The translations under genes and the position numbers were made by a program. 64,000 nucleotides of DNA from JBCCTX01 sp965263105. Lineage in GTDB: Bacteria; Bacteroidota; Bacteroidia; J057. Numbering within the stretch: position 1 is the stretch's first letter; every line of letters begins with the position of its first letter. Below the pieces are notes generated by a model. The model saw nothing but the letters and a program-made list of their open reading frames with translations, was not told the DNA's origin and made no database searches. Below are positions 1 to 8,779 of this stretch, in pieces. The stretch is taken from NCBI GenBank assembly GCA_965263105.1, contig CBDHGL010000003.1, forward strand, positions 1,488,001-1,552,000, in the 5' to 3' direction.

Positions 1-687
1 GAAGCTACTTCTATTGCCTTCCTCTTATCGGGGAGCAGCAATCAAACTGAAAAAGGAGCCCTGCTAACCGAACACCGTCGCTGTATGGACGACATCATGG
101 AATTTTCCAATACCTATGTGTACCAGAAGGGATTGGAACTCATGGTCGGGAACGATCACGGAATGTCGCACCGACTTCCTCCTTTGGGCTACCTCGAGGT
201 AGAGGGTACTGGGGAGAAACACAAAGGAAGTCGACGGAATAAAGAAGAAGCCTATGCAATTGTAGAATTTATCGCTAGCCAAAAAGAAGCCTGGGAAGGG
301 GCCTATGGCCTGGAATTACCCCAAATTTTGGGGATTATTACTCCTTTTGTGGCGCAGAAAATTCTTATCCAAAAAAACCTCAAAGAAATCCTGGGGATAG
401 AAGTGGATAAAACCTGGAAGATCGGGACTGTCCACGCCTTGCAAGGAGCAGAAAGACCTATTGTCCTCTTTTCTCCTGTATACCATAGTACCTATGGAAC
501 CCTATTCTTCGATCAGGAAAACAAATACAACATGCTCAATGTGGCCCTGAGTCGAGCAAAGCATAGTTTTATCATTATCGGGAATACCAAAATCTTTGAT
601 TCTGGAGATGAAAATCCTTCGGGAAATCTGGGAAAGATCCTTTTTTCCAAGGAAGGCAGTAGGTTAAATGAGCGTTTTGGGTGGTAA
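1..687 (+). CDS. Superfamily 1 DNA/RNA helicase, C-terminal fragment (5' end outside window)
   Basis: The frame is open from base 1, so the start codon lies upstream; 228 codons are visible. Three features mark the second RecA-like domain of a UPF1/DNA2-type SF1 helicase: LLTEHRR near codons 21-27, the motif V signature HALQG at codons 145-149, and motif VI NVALSRAKH at codons 180-188, which holds the arginine finger. The stretch ITPFVAQ between them is also typical. The protein should be a cytoplasmic ATP-dependent helicase or translocase. Its substrate cannot be told because the Walker A/B half and any fused nuclease domain are missing. It ends in TAA, followed by a copy of the intergenic repeat and a convergent gene. 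Confidence 0.85.
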   Translation, partial: EATSIAFLLSGSSNQTEKGALLTEHRRCMDDIMEFSNTYVYQKGLELMVGNDHGMSHRLPPLGYLEVEGTGEKHKGSRRNKEEAYAIVEFIASQKEAWEGAYGLELPQILGIITPFVAQKILIQKNLKEILGIEVDKTWKIGTVHALQGAERPIVLFSPVYHSTYGTLFFDQENKYNMLNVALSRAKHSFIIIGNTKIFDSGDENPSGNLGKILFSKEGSRLNERFGW

Positions 688-696
688 GGGGGAGCA

Positions 697-725
697 TATA
701 GTTCACGGTCAACAGTCCACAGTTC
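697..725 (+). repeat. Copy of the dispersed TAGTCGACAGTCCACAGT repeat
   Basis: The sequence TCAACAGTCCACAGTT matches the core of a repeat family found in at least five other gaps of this window. It lies between the helicase fragment and the convergent TPR gene. A pyrimidine-rich stretch (CCTTCACCCCTCTCTCCTC, from about 772) follows and resembles the second repeat type seen at 9448 and 17201. Confidence 0.5.
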
Positions 726-828
726 GAAAATGGAAAATTGAAAAAATCTGGAAAGGAGAATTCCCCTTTGACCTTCACCCCTCTCTCCTCACCCCTTATG
801 CAAGCCCTTACTTACCCCAATCTCTGGT

Positions 829-1548
829 CTAGAAATCAATTTTACCCAATAACTCCTTAGCCTTATTTCTGTACACATTACTGGTCTGCAATAGCTCCAA
901 TTGCTCCTTGGCCTTTTCCCCTTCTTCGGTTTTTAAATAGCTCAAAGCAGAATACCAACGCGCGTCAAAATAGTAGGGGCTTGAGAGAACATTAATCGTG
1001 GAAAAATATTCTTGGGCTTTTGGATATTGGTCTAATTCCAGAAAACAAATTCCCAAAGCTAGATAAGCTTGAGTATCGGAATACTGGTTAAAACTAGAAA
1101 GATAAGATTCAAATAAGGGTGCGGCCTTTTCCCAGTCTTGTTGAACATAGGCAGATGAGGCAGCCAGGTAAAGACTATCCATTCCCTCCGAATCCCTTAC
1201 CTGGGAAAGGATTGGGACGGTATAATAGGCAGTATATAATTCTGAGGGAGTTTGTCGTTTGGGCCAAAATATATATATGGCTGCACCCAATAAGAATAGG
1301 GCAAGAAAGGATGCTGCAATTCGATACCTAAGAAAGGAGTTTGAAGGGGAAATTGGGCGAACAAGTGGGTTTTCCAAAGAAGCTCGTCCAACTCTCTGAA
1401 TGGCATATCGGGTTTGAAGCTCGAGGGTGAGCCTCTCCCTAAGATCTTCCCGCTGGCGGCAAGCCTCCTCAAAAGCGAGCCTATCCGCTTCCTCCATTTC
1501 TCCAGATAGGTACCTTAGTACCCACCTATGTAAGTTAGGATCCTCCAT
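829..1548 (-). CDS. Membrane TPR protein, putative anti-sigma factor
   Basis: 239 aa. Residues 1-75 are charged and helical, as in a cytoplasmic sigma-binding segment. One membrane segment follows at about 77-95 (FLALFLLGAAIYIFW), then KR, and the C-terminal half (about 120-239) consists of degenerate TPR helices such as AYLALGICFLELDQYPKAQEY. The start (ATG at 1546-1548) overlaps the 3' end of the upstream sigma factor gene by 14 bp, so the two are translationally coupled. Size, topology and position fit a single-pass anti-sigma factor with a periplasmic TPR sensor. There is no HxxxCxxC zinc-binding anti-sigma motif and no FecR domain, so the anti-sigma role is inferred from context rather than from a known fold. 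Confidence 0.7.
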   Translation of the reverse strand: MEDPNLHRWVLRYLSGEMEEADRLAFEEACRQREDLRERLTLELQTRYAIQRVGRASLENPLVRPISPSNSFLRYRIAASFLALFLLGAAIYIFWPKRQTPSELYTAYYTVPILSQVRDSEGMDSLYLAASSAYVQQDWEKAAPLFESYLSSFNQYSDTQAYLALGICFLELDQYPKAQEYFSTINVLSSPYYFDARWYSALSYLKTEEGEKAKEQLELLQTSNVYRNKAKELLGKIDF

Positions 1549-2158
1549 TTTTTTTCCTTCGTATTTTATTCTGTAGCGTTTTTAAGCACCTATATTTTGC
1601 CTGACTAGCACTATGTCCATTTTTATATCCATTTCTTTTAGCTGCCTCCTCTGGGCTAAAGCCCCAATAGTCGATATCTAGTATCAACTGTTTACAAGGG
1701 TCTTTCAAGCTGTCCATGAGAGAGATTACCTGCTGAAACGTATCTTGATTGATTACTTCAGATAAAAACTCAACTGAGGCCCCTGGCATATTGGGAAGCA
1801 GTTCCTGGAGTTGTTTGGCCCATTCACTTTTATGGTTCGTATTCTTTCGAAGTTGATCAATGCATTTTTTATTAAAAATTTCAAATAGTAGGGTTCCGAT
1901 GCCTCCTTTGTTTTTGTCAAAGGTATTTTGAACGATCATTTTGATCAAAGCTTGGAAGGCATCATGGTAGGCTGACAGCAGTTCTTCTTCAGAAAGAGAA
2001 GGGAACCGCTTTTTTCCAGAATGAATATAATTCCTGTAGGATTGATATAACAGGGAAGTAGTTTTTTGAAATTCCTCAGGGGATCGGTGTAATTTTTTAA
2101 GAATTTCTTCGTCACTCCGTAAGGATTCTTGGGGAAAGCTCATGGGAATTGGGGCCAT
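1535..2158 (-). CDS. ECF-type RNA polymerase sigma factor
   Basis: About 207 aa if translation starts at ATG 2158 (MAPIPMSFPQ). The longest frame begins at ATG 2215 but would overlap the start codon of the divergent CHAT gene, so the internal start is preferred; ATG 2143 is a second option. A sigma region 2-like stretch is seen around FEIFNKKCIDQLRK. A region 4-like helix-turn-helix is seen near the C-terminus (CKQLILDIDYWGFSPEEAAK followed by a recognition helix ending NKIRRK). It should direct core RNA polymerase to a small regulon. The membrane TPR protein encoded immediately downstream with overlap is the likely anti-sigma factor, and the divergent TPR-CHAT gene is the obvious candidate target. 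Confidence 0.8.
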   Translation of the reverse strand: MAPIPMSFPQESLRSDEEILKKLHRSPEEFQKTTSLLYQSYRNYIHSGKKRFPSLSEEELLSAYHDAFQALIKMIVQNTFDKNKGGIGTLLFEIFNKKCIDQLRKNTNHKSEWAKQLQELLPNMPGASVEFLSEVINQDTFQQVISLMDSLKDPCKQLILDIDYWGFSPEEAAKRNGYKNGHSASQAKYRCLKTLQNKIRRKKNGGS

Positions 2159-2213
2159 TGAATGTTCAAGATAAAAATAATTTGTAGTTTGGGGCAATAA
2201 AATATTTCGATCC

Positions 2214-5200
2214 ATGAAACAACTCCACCCACTAAGTCATCGTGTATGTATTTTTGTTTTCACCCTTAGCTTTAGTTTATATTCCCATTCTCAGTCAGGC
2301 TCACAACTATCCCAGGAAGTCCAATTTTTTATCGATAAGGGGCTTCAATTTCAAGATTCCGGGAGATATGACAGTGCCATTTTCTTTATAGAGAAGGCCC
2401 TGCGAATTTTCCAACTTTCTCAAGTGTCAGATGAGTCCCTCATTTATGGAACCCAACTTCAGTTGGGACAACTGTATTTTGAAAAAGATGCTTATGCCGA
2501 TGCCGATTCGATTTTCTTGTCCTTGTTAAAGACGATGAGGGAGGAAGGTAAACGGGATAGTATTTATGCTGAAGCCCTACATGCCGTAGGTATGCTGAGG
2601 TATAATGAAAGTAAATATACTGAATCACAGGAATATCTTGATCAATCTTTGGCGTTAAAGCGGGAAATATATAGCGAATGGCATGCTTCTATGGCCAATT
2701 CCTATAATGCATTAGGGAATTTGGTCTCAGACATGGGAGATTTTGAGTTAGCTCGTACCTACTATGAAAAAACCCTGGAAATCAGGAAAAAGATTTTTCC
2801 TGAAGACCATCCCCATATTTCAGATACCTATCAGAATCTGGGAATCCTCTCCTATTCAGAAGGCGACTATGAAACAGCCATTCGCTTTATAGAAAAAGGC
2901 TTAGAAATGGAAAAACGGATTTATCCTACCGAACATCCTATTTTGGCCAGTTCCTACAATAACCTAGGGGTCATGTACGACGTTATGGGCAACGGCAATA
3001 GGGCTTTGGAATACTATTCACAGTCGCTGGCCATTCGGAAAAAACTATTGGGGGAAAAGCACTCAATGGTGGGGCAATCTTATCACAATATGGGAGTAGT
3101 GCATCAAGAATTTGGAGACCTGAGTCAGGCAGTAGCCAATTACACCAAATCTCTATACATATTCCTAGAACATTTTGGAGGCCCTTATCATGAAGAAATT
3201 GGCACCATTTATGAAAATATGGGTAACGCCATGTTTTCTCTCAAGAATTTTAGAGAATCTCAATTGTACTTGGAAAAGTCGCTGAATATATACCGGGAGA
3301 TTTTTCCTACAGATAATCCATCAATCGGGAAAAACCTTCAGAGCTTGGGGGAGGTTCATGCTGAATTAAGTGAGTTTGAAACGGCCCATAGGTATCTCAA
3401 TCAAGCGGAGTCAATTTATAAAGGGGTTCGACCTGACTTTCATCTTCTGGCATCCTTGAATAAGGTACGTGGGGAGCTTGCCCTATTTGAAAAGAAACCC
3501 CGTGAAGCAAAACAATTTTTTCGGAAAGCCCTTGAGATAAAGAAAAAGAATAGCTCAAGTTTGTCTCCTGATATACCTGTTTACCTCAATGAAGAGGCAG
3601 GGGCAAATATTTGGCTAAAAGATACCATAGCGGCTAGGAATAGCTACTTGAAGGCTTTAAAAGCGAATCTCCCTGATTTTCCTCAAGAGGAAACAGAAAT
3701 AATTCCAGCGCGAGAATGGGTTCCGTTAAGTATTCCTAGCTATCTCCGTACCCTAGAAGAATTAGCCGCTATCTATGCTTTGGATTACCACCAATCAGGG
3801 CAAAAAGCGGCTGATTTATGGGACTTAGCCCTGTACTGGCTCAATCAAGCTCAAACTCGATCCTCCTATCGTGATTCTAAATTACTATTTCGGAGAAGGG
3901 CTCGTAACGTTTGTGAAGCGGCTGTAAAAAATCAGCTTAAGCTATTCCATCATTCCCAGGATCCGAATCACCTGGAAAAGGCCTTTGAATTGGCCGAGTA
4001 TTCTCAGACAGTTCTTCTGCATGAATGGATCAAGGAAATTGAAGCTCAGGAGCAAGCTGGTGTACCCCAGTCTCTTTTAGATCAAGTACAAGACCTTAGT
4101 GCTACAGCGTCTTATTATGAAAAAAAGTTGTATGAATTGGGACAAAATGAAGAAAAAGATGAGGAGATGTATTTGCGTTATCAATCCCGGTTGGTGGACG
4201 TACGAAATTCTCATGACTCCTTGGTTCAAGCCTTAGAAATAAGTTATCCCGCTTATTATCAGATGAAATACGAGACTAAAAGGTGGGAAGTAGAAAAAAT
4301 GCAGCAGGAACTTAAGAGCAATGAGCAAGTAATAAGGTTTTTCCTCACAGAAGAAAATCTGTATACATTTAGTCTTACTCAAGAGGGCTTGACACATTTC
4401 GTAACCCCTTGGGATTCTACGGCGACCAGGGAGGCCTATAATTTTTATGAATTTATTCGCCAAAATCCCAGTCAGGTAATTCAAAATGAAGAAGTTGTAA
4501 CAGAATATGTCCGTTCAGCACATAATTTGTATTCTCTCTTTCTGGAACCTATTCTTAAACAATCCACGGAGAAATTATATATCATCCCAGAGGGAATCCT
4601 AAGTTATATTCCCTTCGAGGCCCTATTGTATGAGGAGGTGGCTGAATTTGAATCTTACTCCCTTCTTCCCTATGTGGTAAAAAAACTGGAAATAACGTAT
4701 TCTTATTCCTCCCAATTACTTTTTGATTCTCCTTTTTCTGAAAATTCTGCCTCTTTCATGGGCTTTGCGCCAGAATATGGAACTCAGTCGTTTGTACAAA
4801 CCTCAACTCGGAAAATAGATTCAATTGATCTGGATTTATTGCCTCGGCTTTTTTATAACCAAACGGAGGTTGAAGCCCTTCAGAAATTGATGCAAGGGAA
4901 GGCTTACTTAGGTCCTGAGGCGAGAGAAGAGGCATTTAAACTGAAAGCTCCTGAGGCGAGTATTTTACATTTGGCCATGCATGCTATAACGAATGACATC
5001 AATCCACTCTATTCTGGTTTGGCCTTTACCAAGGTAGATACCTCCTTCGAAAATAATTTCCTCTATACCTACGAATTATTCAATATGCGCCTCAAGGCGG
5101 ACTTGGCAGTTTTGTCCGCCTGTAATACAGGTTCCGGAACCATACAGCGAGGAGAGGGGCTATTGAGTTTAGCCAAAGGCTTTCAATATGCAGGGTGTCC

Positions 5201-5483
5201 CAACCTTATTATGTCTTTGTGGCAAACGGATGACAGAGCAGCCTACCAATTGATGTTGGACTTTTATTCTCATCTCAGGGAAGGTCATTCCTATTCCGGC
5301 GCCTTACAGCAGGCTAAGCTAACCTATTTGGAAACCCAAGACAGGACACATCCCTTCTATTGGGCTACTTTCCTATACCTGGGACAACGTTCTTCAGGAA
5401 CCCCCCTTCCCGAATTCTGGTGGATCCTGGGAGTGCTTGTCGCGATGATTGCCATAAGTGGGTTATTGTGGAAACGAGGGTAG
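2214..5483 (+). CDS. Secreted TPR-CHAT (caspase-like) protein
   Basis: 1089 aa. An N-terminal signal peptide (hydrophobic FVFTLSFSL, then SHSQS) is followed by about ten TPR units of the kinesin light chain/TPR_12 type from residue 35 to about 460 (recurrent AxSYNxLGxxxxxMG). A helical linker follows, then a CHAT domain at about 760-1050. The catalytic pair is visible: His923 in HLAMHA and Cys970 in LSACNTG, with RGEGLLSLAKGF and MSLWQTDD downstream. A C-terminal membrane segment (about 1068-1086) ends in KRG. This topology puts both TPRs and protease on the periplasmic side of the inner membrane. CHAT domains are caspase-related peptidases often coupled to TPR sensors. The gene is divergent from its sigma factor gene with essentially no intergenic DNA. 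Confidence 0.88.
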   Translation: MKQLHPLSHRVCIFVFTLSFSLYSHSQSGSQLSQEVQFFIDKGLQFQDSGRYDSAIFFIEKALRIFQLSQVSDESLIYGTQLQLGQLYFEKDAYADADSIFLSLLKTMREEGKRDSIYAEALHAVGMLRYNESKYTESQEYLDQSLALKREIYSEWHASMANSYNALGNLVSDMGDFELARTYYEKTLEIRKKIFPEDHPHISDTYQNLGILSYSEGDYETAIRFIEKGLEMEKRIYPTEHPILASSYNNLGVMYDVMGNGNRALEYYSQSLAIRKKLLGEKHSMVGQSYHNMGVVHQEFGDLSQAVANYTKSLYIFLEHFGGPYHEEIGTIYENMGNAMFSLKNFRESQLYLEKSLNIYREIFPTDNPSIGKNLQSLGEVHAELSEFETAHRYLNQAESIYKGVRPDFHLLASLNKVRGELALFEKKPREAKQFFRKALEIKKKNSSSLSPDIPVYLNEEAGANIWLKDTIAARNSYLKALKANLPDFPQEETEIIPAREWVPLSIPSYLRTLEELAAIYALDYHQSGQKAADLWDLALYWLNQAQTRSSYRDSKLLFRRRARNVCEAAVKNQLKLFHHSQDPNHLEKAFELAEYSQTVLLHEWIKEIEAQEQAGVPQSLLDQVQDLSATASYYEKKLYELGQNEEKDEEMYLRYQSRLVDVRNSHDSLVQALEISYPAYYQMKYETKRWEVEKMQQELKSNEQVIRFFLTEENLYTFSLTQEGLTHFVTPWDSTATREAYNFYEFIRQNPSQVIQNEEVVTEYVRSAHNLYSLFLEPILKQSTEKLYIIPEGILSYIPFEALLYEEVAEFESYSLLPYVVKKLEITYSYSSQLLFDSPFSENSASFMGFAPEYGTQSFVQTSTRKIDSIDLDLLPRLFYNQTEVEALQKLMQGKAYLGPEAREEAFKLKAPEASILHLAMHAITNDINPLYSGLAFTKVDTSFENNFLYTYELFNMRLKADLAVLSACNTGSGTIQRGEGLLSLAKGFQYAGCPNLIMSLWQTDDRAAYQLMLDFYSHLREGHSYSGALQQAKLTYLETQDRTHPFYWATFLYLGQRSSGTPLPEFWWILGVLVAMIAISGLLWKRG

Positions 5484-5654
5484 AAAAGTGTGAGACCAGG
5501 CTTTTCTTTTGGTGAATTCCGGGTAAACTCGGGTCGACTTAAAGCAAATTCCCCATATTTTTCCTTAAAAATTCAATTTTGGGATGATCAAGACTTCCCC
5601 ATTGCGAATTCTATGGGTGAAGACGCTATTAACCTGATTAACTCCTTAACAACC

Positions 5655-6434
5655 ATGCACAAAAAAGTATTTTATTTGGTCTATCTCTTTTTCATTATAG
5701 TGTGTTTGTGCTTCTTAATTAGCAACCATACTTTGGCTCAGTCCTCTTCTTTCACCGGAACTTACAAGAATGAATTGTACGGGACTACCCTAGTTTTGTC
5801 TGATGTTGGGGGAAAATATCGGGGGACTTTGAGCACAGGATATATGAATTTTGAGCTGACGGCCACCCACTCCCAAGGTCAACTAAGAGGAAAAATCTTC
5901 CATGGCAAACAACAAAGTATTCCTTGGACGGCTCAAATGGAGGGAGAGCAACTTTTGGTGAATGCATATGGTGGGAAGCATCCTTATCGCAAAATATCCC
6001 CTTCTGCGTCCCCCCCAAAAGGAGGAAGCAAGGGCACCCTGTCCTCGAATGAAGCCCAACGGATTGCGGGCTCAAAATTACACTGGTACCAGGAAGCCAG
6101 CATTTTTGCTTCCTCGGGAGGGGCCTACGGAGAGATTGATTTTTGTTCAGACGGTAGCTTTCGAGACTATAGCGAATCCTCTGTTATGGTGGAGGCAGGA
6201 CCAGAAAATTACAATCGGGAGCACTATGACCCAATGGGTTCTGCGGGTGCTGCGAGTGTTTCTCGGTCTTCCGGCTATTGGACGATAGTCAAATACCAGG
6301 GGGTAGCCTACGTCGGTATCCAATACAGCACAGGTGCGACAGCCAGCGCCCCGCTCACTCAGGTGATGTCTGGTACCTGGTATGTGGGAAAGCGGAAATA
6401 TGCGATGGGTTGGGGAAAAGGACAATGCCCTTGA
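5655..6434 (+). CDS. Secreted hypothetical protein
   Basis: 259 aa from ATG 5655 (MHKKVFYLVYLFFIIV). A longer frame starts at GTG 5490, but the internal ATG gives a clean signal peptide ending near HTLAQ, so it is preferred. The mature protein begins SSSFTGTYKNELYG with beta-rich repeats, followed by a Pro/Lys/Gly-rich linker (SPPKGGSKG, about 115-125) and a C-terminal beta-rich part with SGTWYVG and a final Cys. I do not recognise a family. It follows the CHAT gene on the same strand by about 170 bp and may be co-transcribed; its role there is unknown. Likely periplasmic or extracellular. Confidence 0.6.
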   Translation: MHKKVFYLVYLFFIIVCLCFLISNHTLAQSSSFTGTYKNELYGTTLVLSDVGGKYRGTLSTGYMNFELTATHSQGQLRGKIFHGKQQSIPWTAQMEGEQLLVNAYGGKHPYRKISPSASPPKGGSKGTLSSNEAQRIAGSKLHWYQEASIFASSGGAYGEIDFCSDGSFRDYSESSVMVEAGPENYNREHYDPMGSAGAASVSRSSGYWTIVKYQGVAYVGIQYSTGATASAPLTQVMSGTWYVGKRKYAMGWGKGQCP

Positions 6435-6491
6435 TTATCCTCCCATTGCCTTCAGGTTTTTTCCTTTCATAAAACATCTAACCCCTTTTTT

Positions 6492-6980
6492 ATGAAGTAC
6501 TCAATCGTGCTGCTAGTGAATCTATGTTTTTTATGGAACCTAGGCTTAATTGCCCAAAATTTGTCAAATGACTCAAGAGGGGATGAATATGTCATTTTTC
6601 CAGATATTCCTCCGCGACCTCTAATGCTTTCGGAATTGGTCGCAAAAATCCCCTATCCTCAAAAGGCCTATCAAGCGGGAATTGAAGGATTGGTTCAAGT
6701 CCAAATAAAAGTGGACCGAAATGGGAACTACGTTTCCCATAAAGTGGTGTATAGTCCCCATGCGCTATTGAGTGAAGCAGTAAGCCCTTATGTGGGTTGC
6801 CTTAGCTTTGAACCTGCAAGAATGTCGGGTAGCTCTGTTCCCAGCATCATTACTATTCCATTCCGTTTTACTATCCGATTTGGTGGTAGAAATGCTATAA
6901 GGAAACTTCTGATCCAACCCCCAGAGTGTCCCAGAGACGATCGGGAAAAAGATACCCTTATTATGGTAAGAAAACACTGA
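6492..6980 (+). CDS. Secreted TonB C-terminal-like domain protein
   Basis: 162 aa with a signal peptide (MKYSIVLLVNLCFLWNLGLI, cleaved near AQN). Residues about 45-130 match the TonB C-terminal fold: YPQKAYQAGIEGLVQVQIKV, then DRNGN, then FEPARMSGSSVPSIITIPFRF. It lacks the N-terminal membrane anchor and the proline-rich spanner of an energy-transducing TonB, so it is one of the small secreted TonB_C proteins common in Bacteroidota and not a working TonB by itself. It is 57 bp downstream of the previous secreted protein on the same strand, with an intrinsic terminator after it. Confidence 0.78.
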   Translation: MKYSIVLLVNLCFLWNLGLIAQNLSNDSRGDEYVIFPDIPPRPLMLSELVAKIPYPQKAYQAGIEGLVQVQIKVDRNGNYVSHKVVYSPHALLSEAVSPYVGCLSFEPARMSGSSVPSIITIPFRFTIRFGGRNAIRKLLIQPPECPRDDREKDTLIMVRKH

Positions 6981-7031
6981 TTAGCGCTGGAATCGGATTT
7001 AGTTAGCGTATCAGTTTGTTAGACTCCCTCA

Positions 7032-7065
7032 GGGGCTGCTCGGTTTGGGGCAGCCTCGCTTTTTT
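7032..7065 (+). terminator. Rho-independent terminator after the TonB_C gene
   Basis: GGCTGC (7034-7039) pairs with GCAGCC (7050-7055) around a 10-nt loop, and a run of T follows at 7060-7065. It lies between the convergent TonB_C and DUF5009 genes. Confidence 0.75.
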
Positions 7066-7125
7066 GGCTCCTTCCTGTGAGGCGAAATTTTTTTCATGTT
7101 TGCGTGAAAGGATCTTATTTTTCTC

Positions 7126-8301
7126 CTAAAGCTGCAAACGAATTCCCTTGTTGGTAAGCCAGCCAGCTAACCCTAAAATTAGGAATGAGAACGTAACCGC
7201 CCTGAGAATTCCCCATAGTCCATGATTCCCAAACTCCCCTAGTAGGGGAAAGGCAATTACTGCATATAAAAAGGGGGGAATAATATAGGTAAGCAAGGGA
7301 TTTGCTCCGGCAGGTTGTAAGAAATTGGCCCAGCTGCTAAAGCCTTTCCTATCTACGATCAGATAGAGGAGGGCATAGATCAGACAACAAGCTGCTGCCG
7401 AATATAAGGCCCAGGTAGGGGTCGCGTAGATTTTTGATATGCCTCCAAAAGGCCGAGTAAAAAAGCCCAAAACGCCCAGGATCACTCCCAAAAAGAGGAT
7501 AGCCCAGACGTTATTAGCCGATTTTTTACTCCTAAGGATCAGGGAACTCATGATTCCCGCAATAACAATCAGGCTGTGAACCAGGTGAACCGATTGACTC
7601 CCCAGAAAGGAGGAAACAGGAGGGGCCACCTCGGGATATTTTTTCACCGCTAAGATTAAGGAAAGGAGACAGACAAAGACTATACCCATCCCTAGCAACT
7701 TTTTATTCGCAGTCATAAACAAGACCATAGCAAGGAGGTAAGCCCAAGCAATAAGCCCCAAAATCCCCCACCAACTAGGCGTCATTCCCTGAAGTTGATC
7801 TCCACTTCCTTTGCGATAAAGAAAATATAACGCGACCAAGGTCAGGGCACCTAGAACCCTCAAGCCCCAATGCAGGCTTTGGGCTTTTTTATTATCGGAT
7901 CGGGGGTAGCGATTCCAGATAAGCACAGCTGCGATATATAAGGCTCCTGCCCAAATAGATTTGGGAATCAGGTTCGCTTCCTTGTTCATTTCTCCGGAAT
8001 TCACCATGTAGACCCCCAAGACCAGCAGGCCCAGGGTTCGAATCAATACGTGCTGCCAAAAATCAAAGGCACTTTTTCCCTTTTTGAGCCTTCGCTCTAC
8101 CGCAAAGGGAATAGCCATTCCCACGATAAACAGAAAGGCCGGGAACACCACATCCACGAAGGTCATTCCATCCCCCTCGGCGGGGACGTGCTTCATCCAA
8201 CTGGGAATTCCCGTTACGCTTGCCAGGTCATTGACAAAGACCATAACCCATATGGTTAAGCCCCTGAAAATGTCGATGGATTGGATGCGCTGGGGTAGCA
8301 T
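7126..8301 (-). CDS. DUF5009 / heparan-alpha-glucosaminide N-acetyltransferase-like membrane protein
   Basis: 391 aa, polytopic with about ten membrane segments. The N-terminus RIQSIDIFRGLTIWVMVFVN and the following FVDVVFPAFLFIVGMAIPF are the signature of the NagX/HGSNAT-like acyltransferase family (DUF5009, DUF1624). Such proteins are thought to move acyl groups across the inner membrane onto sugars. Length is normal for the family. It is transcribed alone on the minus strand, between the TonB_C terminator and the mobile mystery pair. Substrate unknown; an aminosugar is a guess from the family. Confidence 0.82.
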   Translation of the reverse strand: MLPQRIQSIDIFRGLTIWVMVFVNDLASVTGIPSWMKHVPAEGDGMTFVDVVFPAFLFIVGMAIPFAVERRLKKGKSAFDFWQHVLIRTLGLLVLGVYMVNSGEMNKEANLIPKSIWAGALYIAAVLIWNRYPRSDNKKAQSLHWGLRVLGALTLVALYFLYRKGSGDQLQGMTPSWWGILGLIAWAYLLAMVLFMTANKKLLGMGIVFVCLLSLILAVKKYPEVAPPVSSFLGSQSVHLVHSLIVIAGIMSSLILRSKKSANNVWAILFLGVILGVLGFFTRPFGGISKIYATPTWALYSAAACCLIYALLYLIVDRKGFSSWANFLQPAGANPLLTYIIPPFLYAVIAFPLLGEFGNHGLWGILRAVTFSFLILGLAGWLTNKGIRLQL

Positions 8302-8416
8302 GTTCTTTCCGATTGAAGGCTCTTTTCTAAGTCAACGGTTGGTGATTTAAACAATATTACCAAGATAAGCGACAAAATCGACCAAAGGTAATGGGATAGT
8401 TGTAAAGATAAGTTGC

Positions 8417-8779
8417 TCAGCTTCTGGCGAAGGTAATTAATGGGCCGATATTTCCCTTATCTGCATTTACAAGTTTTCTTAATTCGGTAGCGATTTCCCA
8501 TTTGTCTACTCCCAAATTTTTATTTGTTTTTCTAAACGTCCCTGCCCATTCCCATACTTCTCCTAACATGCGGCGGTGAACTTCTTTTATGAAGGGTTCT
8601 GTGAGTATTCTTTCCGGCCTTATTTTACGAGTTAGCATCCATTGGACTGCTTGCTCAATATTCTGTTGCTCAAACTCATCCAATTCCTGGCGTGTACTTA
8701 TGGAATGAATACGTAAGCCCTCTCGCTCATCCTCATCTAGAGGAGTTTGCCCTGGGATATAGGGTTGATCTAGTCCCAT
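8417..8779 (-). pseudogene. Mobile mystery protein B (Fic family) with internal deletion of the Fic core
   Basis: 120 aa, whereas intact members are close to 200 aa. Residues 1-104 match the N-terminal half of mobile mystery protein B (QTPLDEDEREGL, ISTRQELDEFEQQNI, GEVWEWAGTFRKTNKNLGVD). The reading frame then passes directly into NADKGNIGPLITFARS, which resembles the normal C-terminus. The region with the Fic active-site motif HPFxxGNGR and its ATP-binding loop is missing, and the frame is kept. The junction is near 8467. AMPylation activity is therefore not possible. Its ATG overlaps the 3' end of mobile mystery protein A by 10 bp, as in intact pairs. The C-terminal match is from memory and needs an alignment. 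Confidence 0.75.

Noticed and set aside
5490..5654. GTG-initiated extension of the secreted protein at 5655
   Set aside because: It would place 55 hydrophilic residues before a clear signal peptide.
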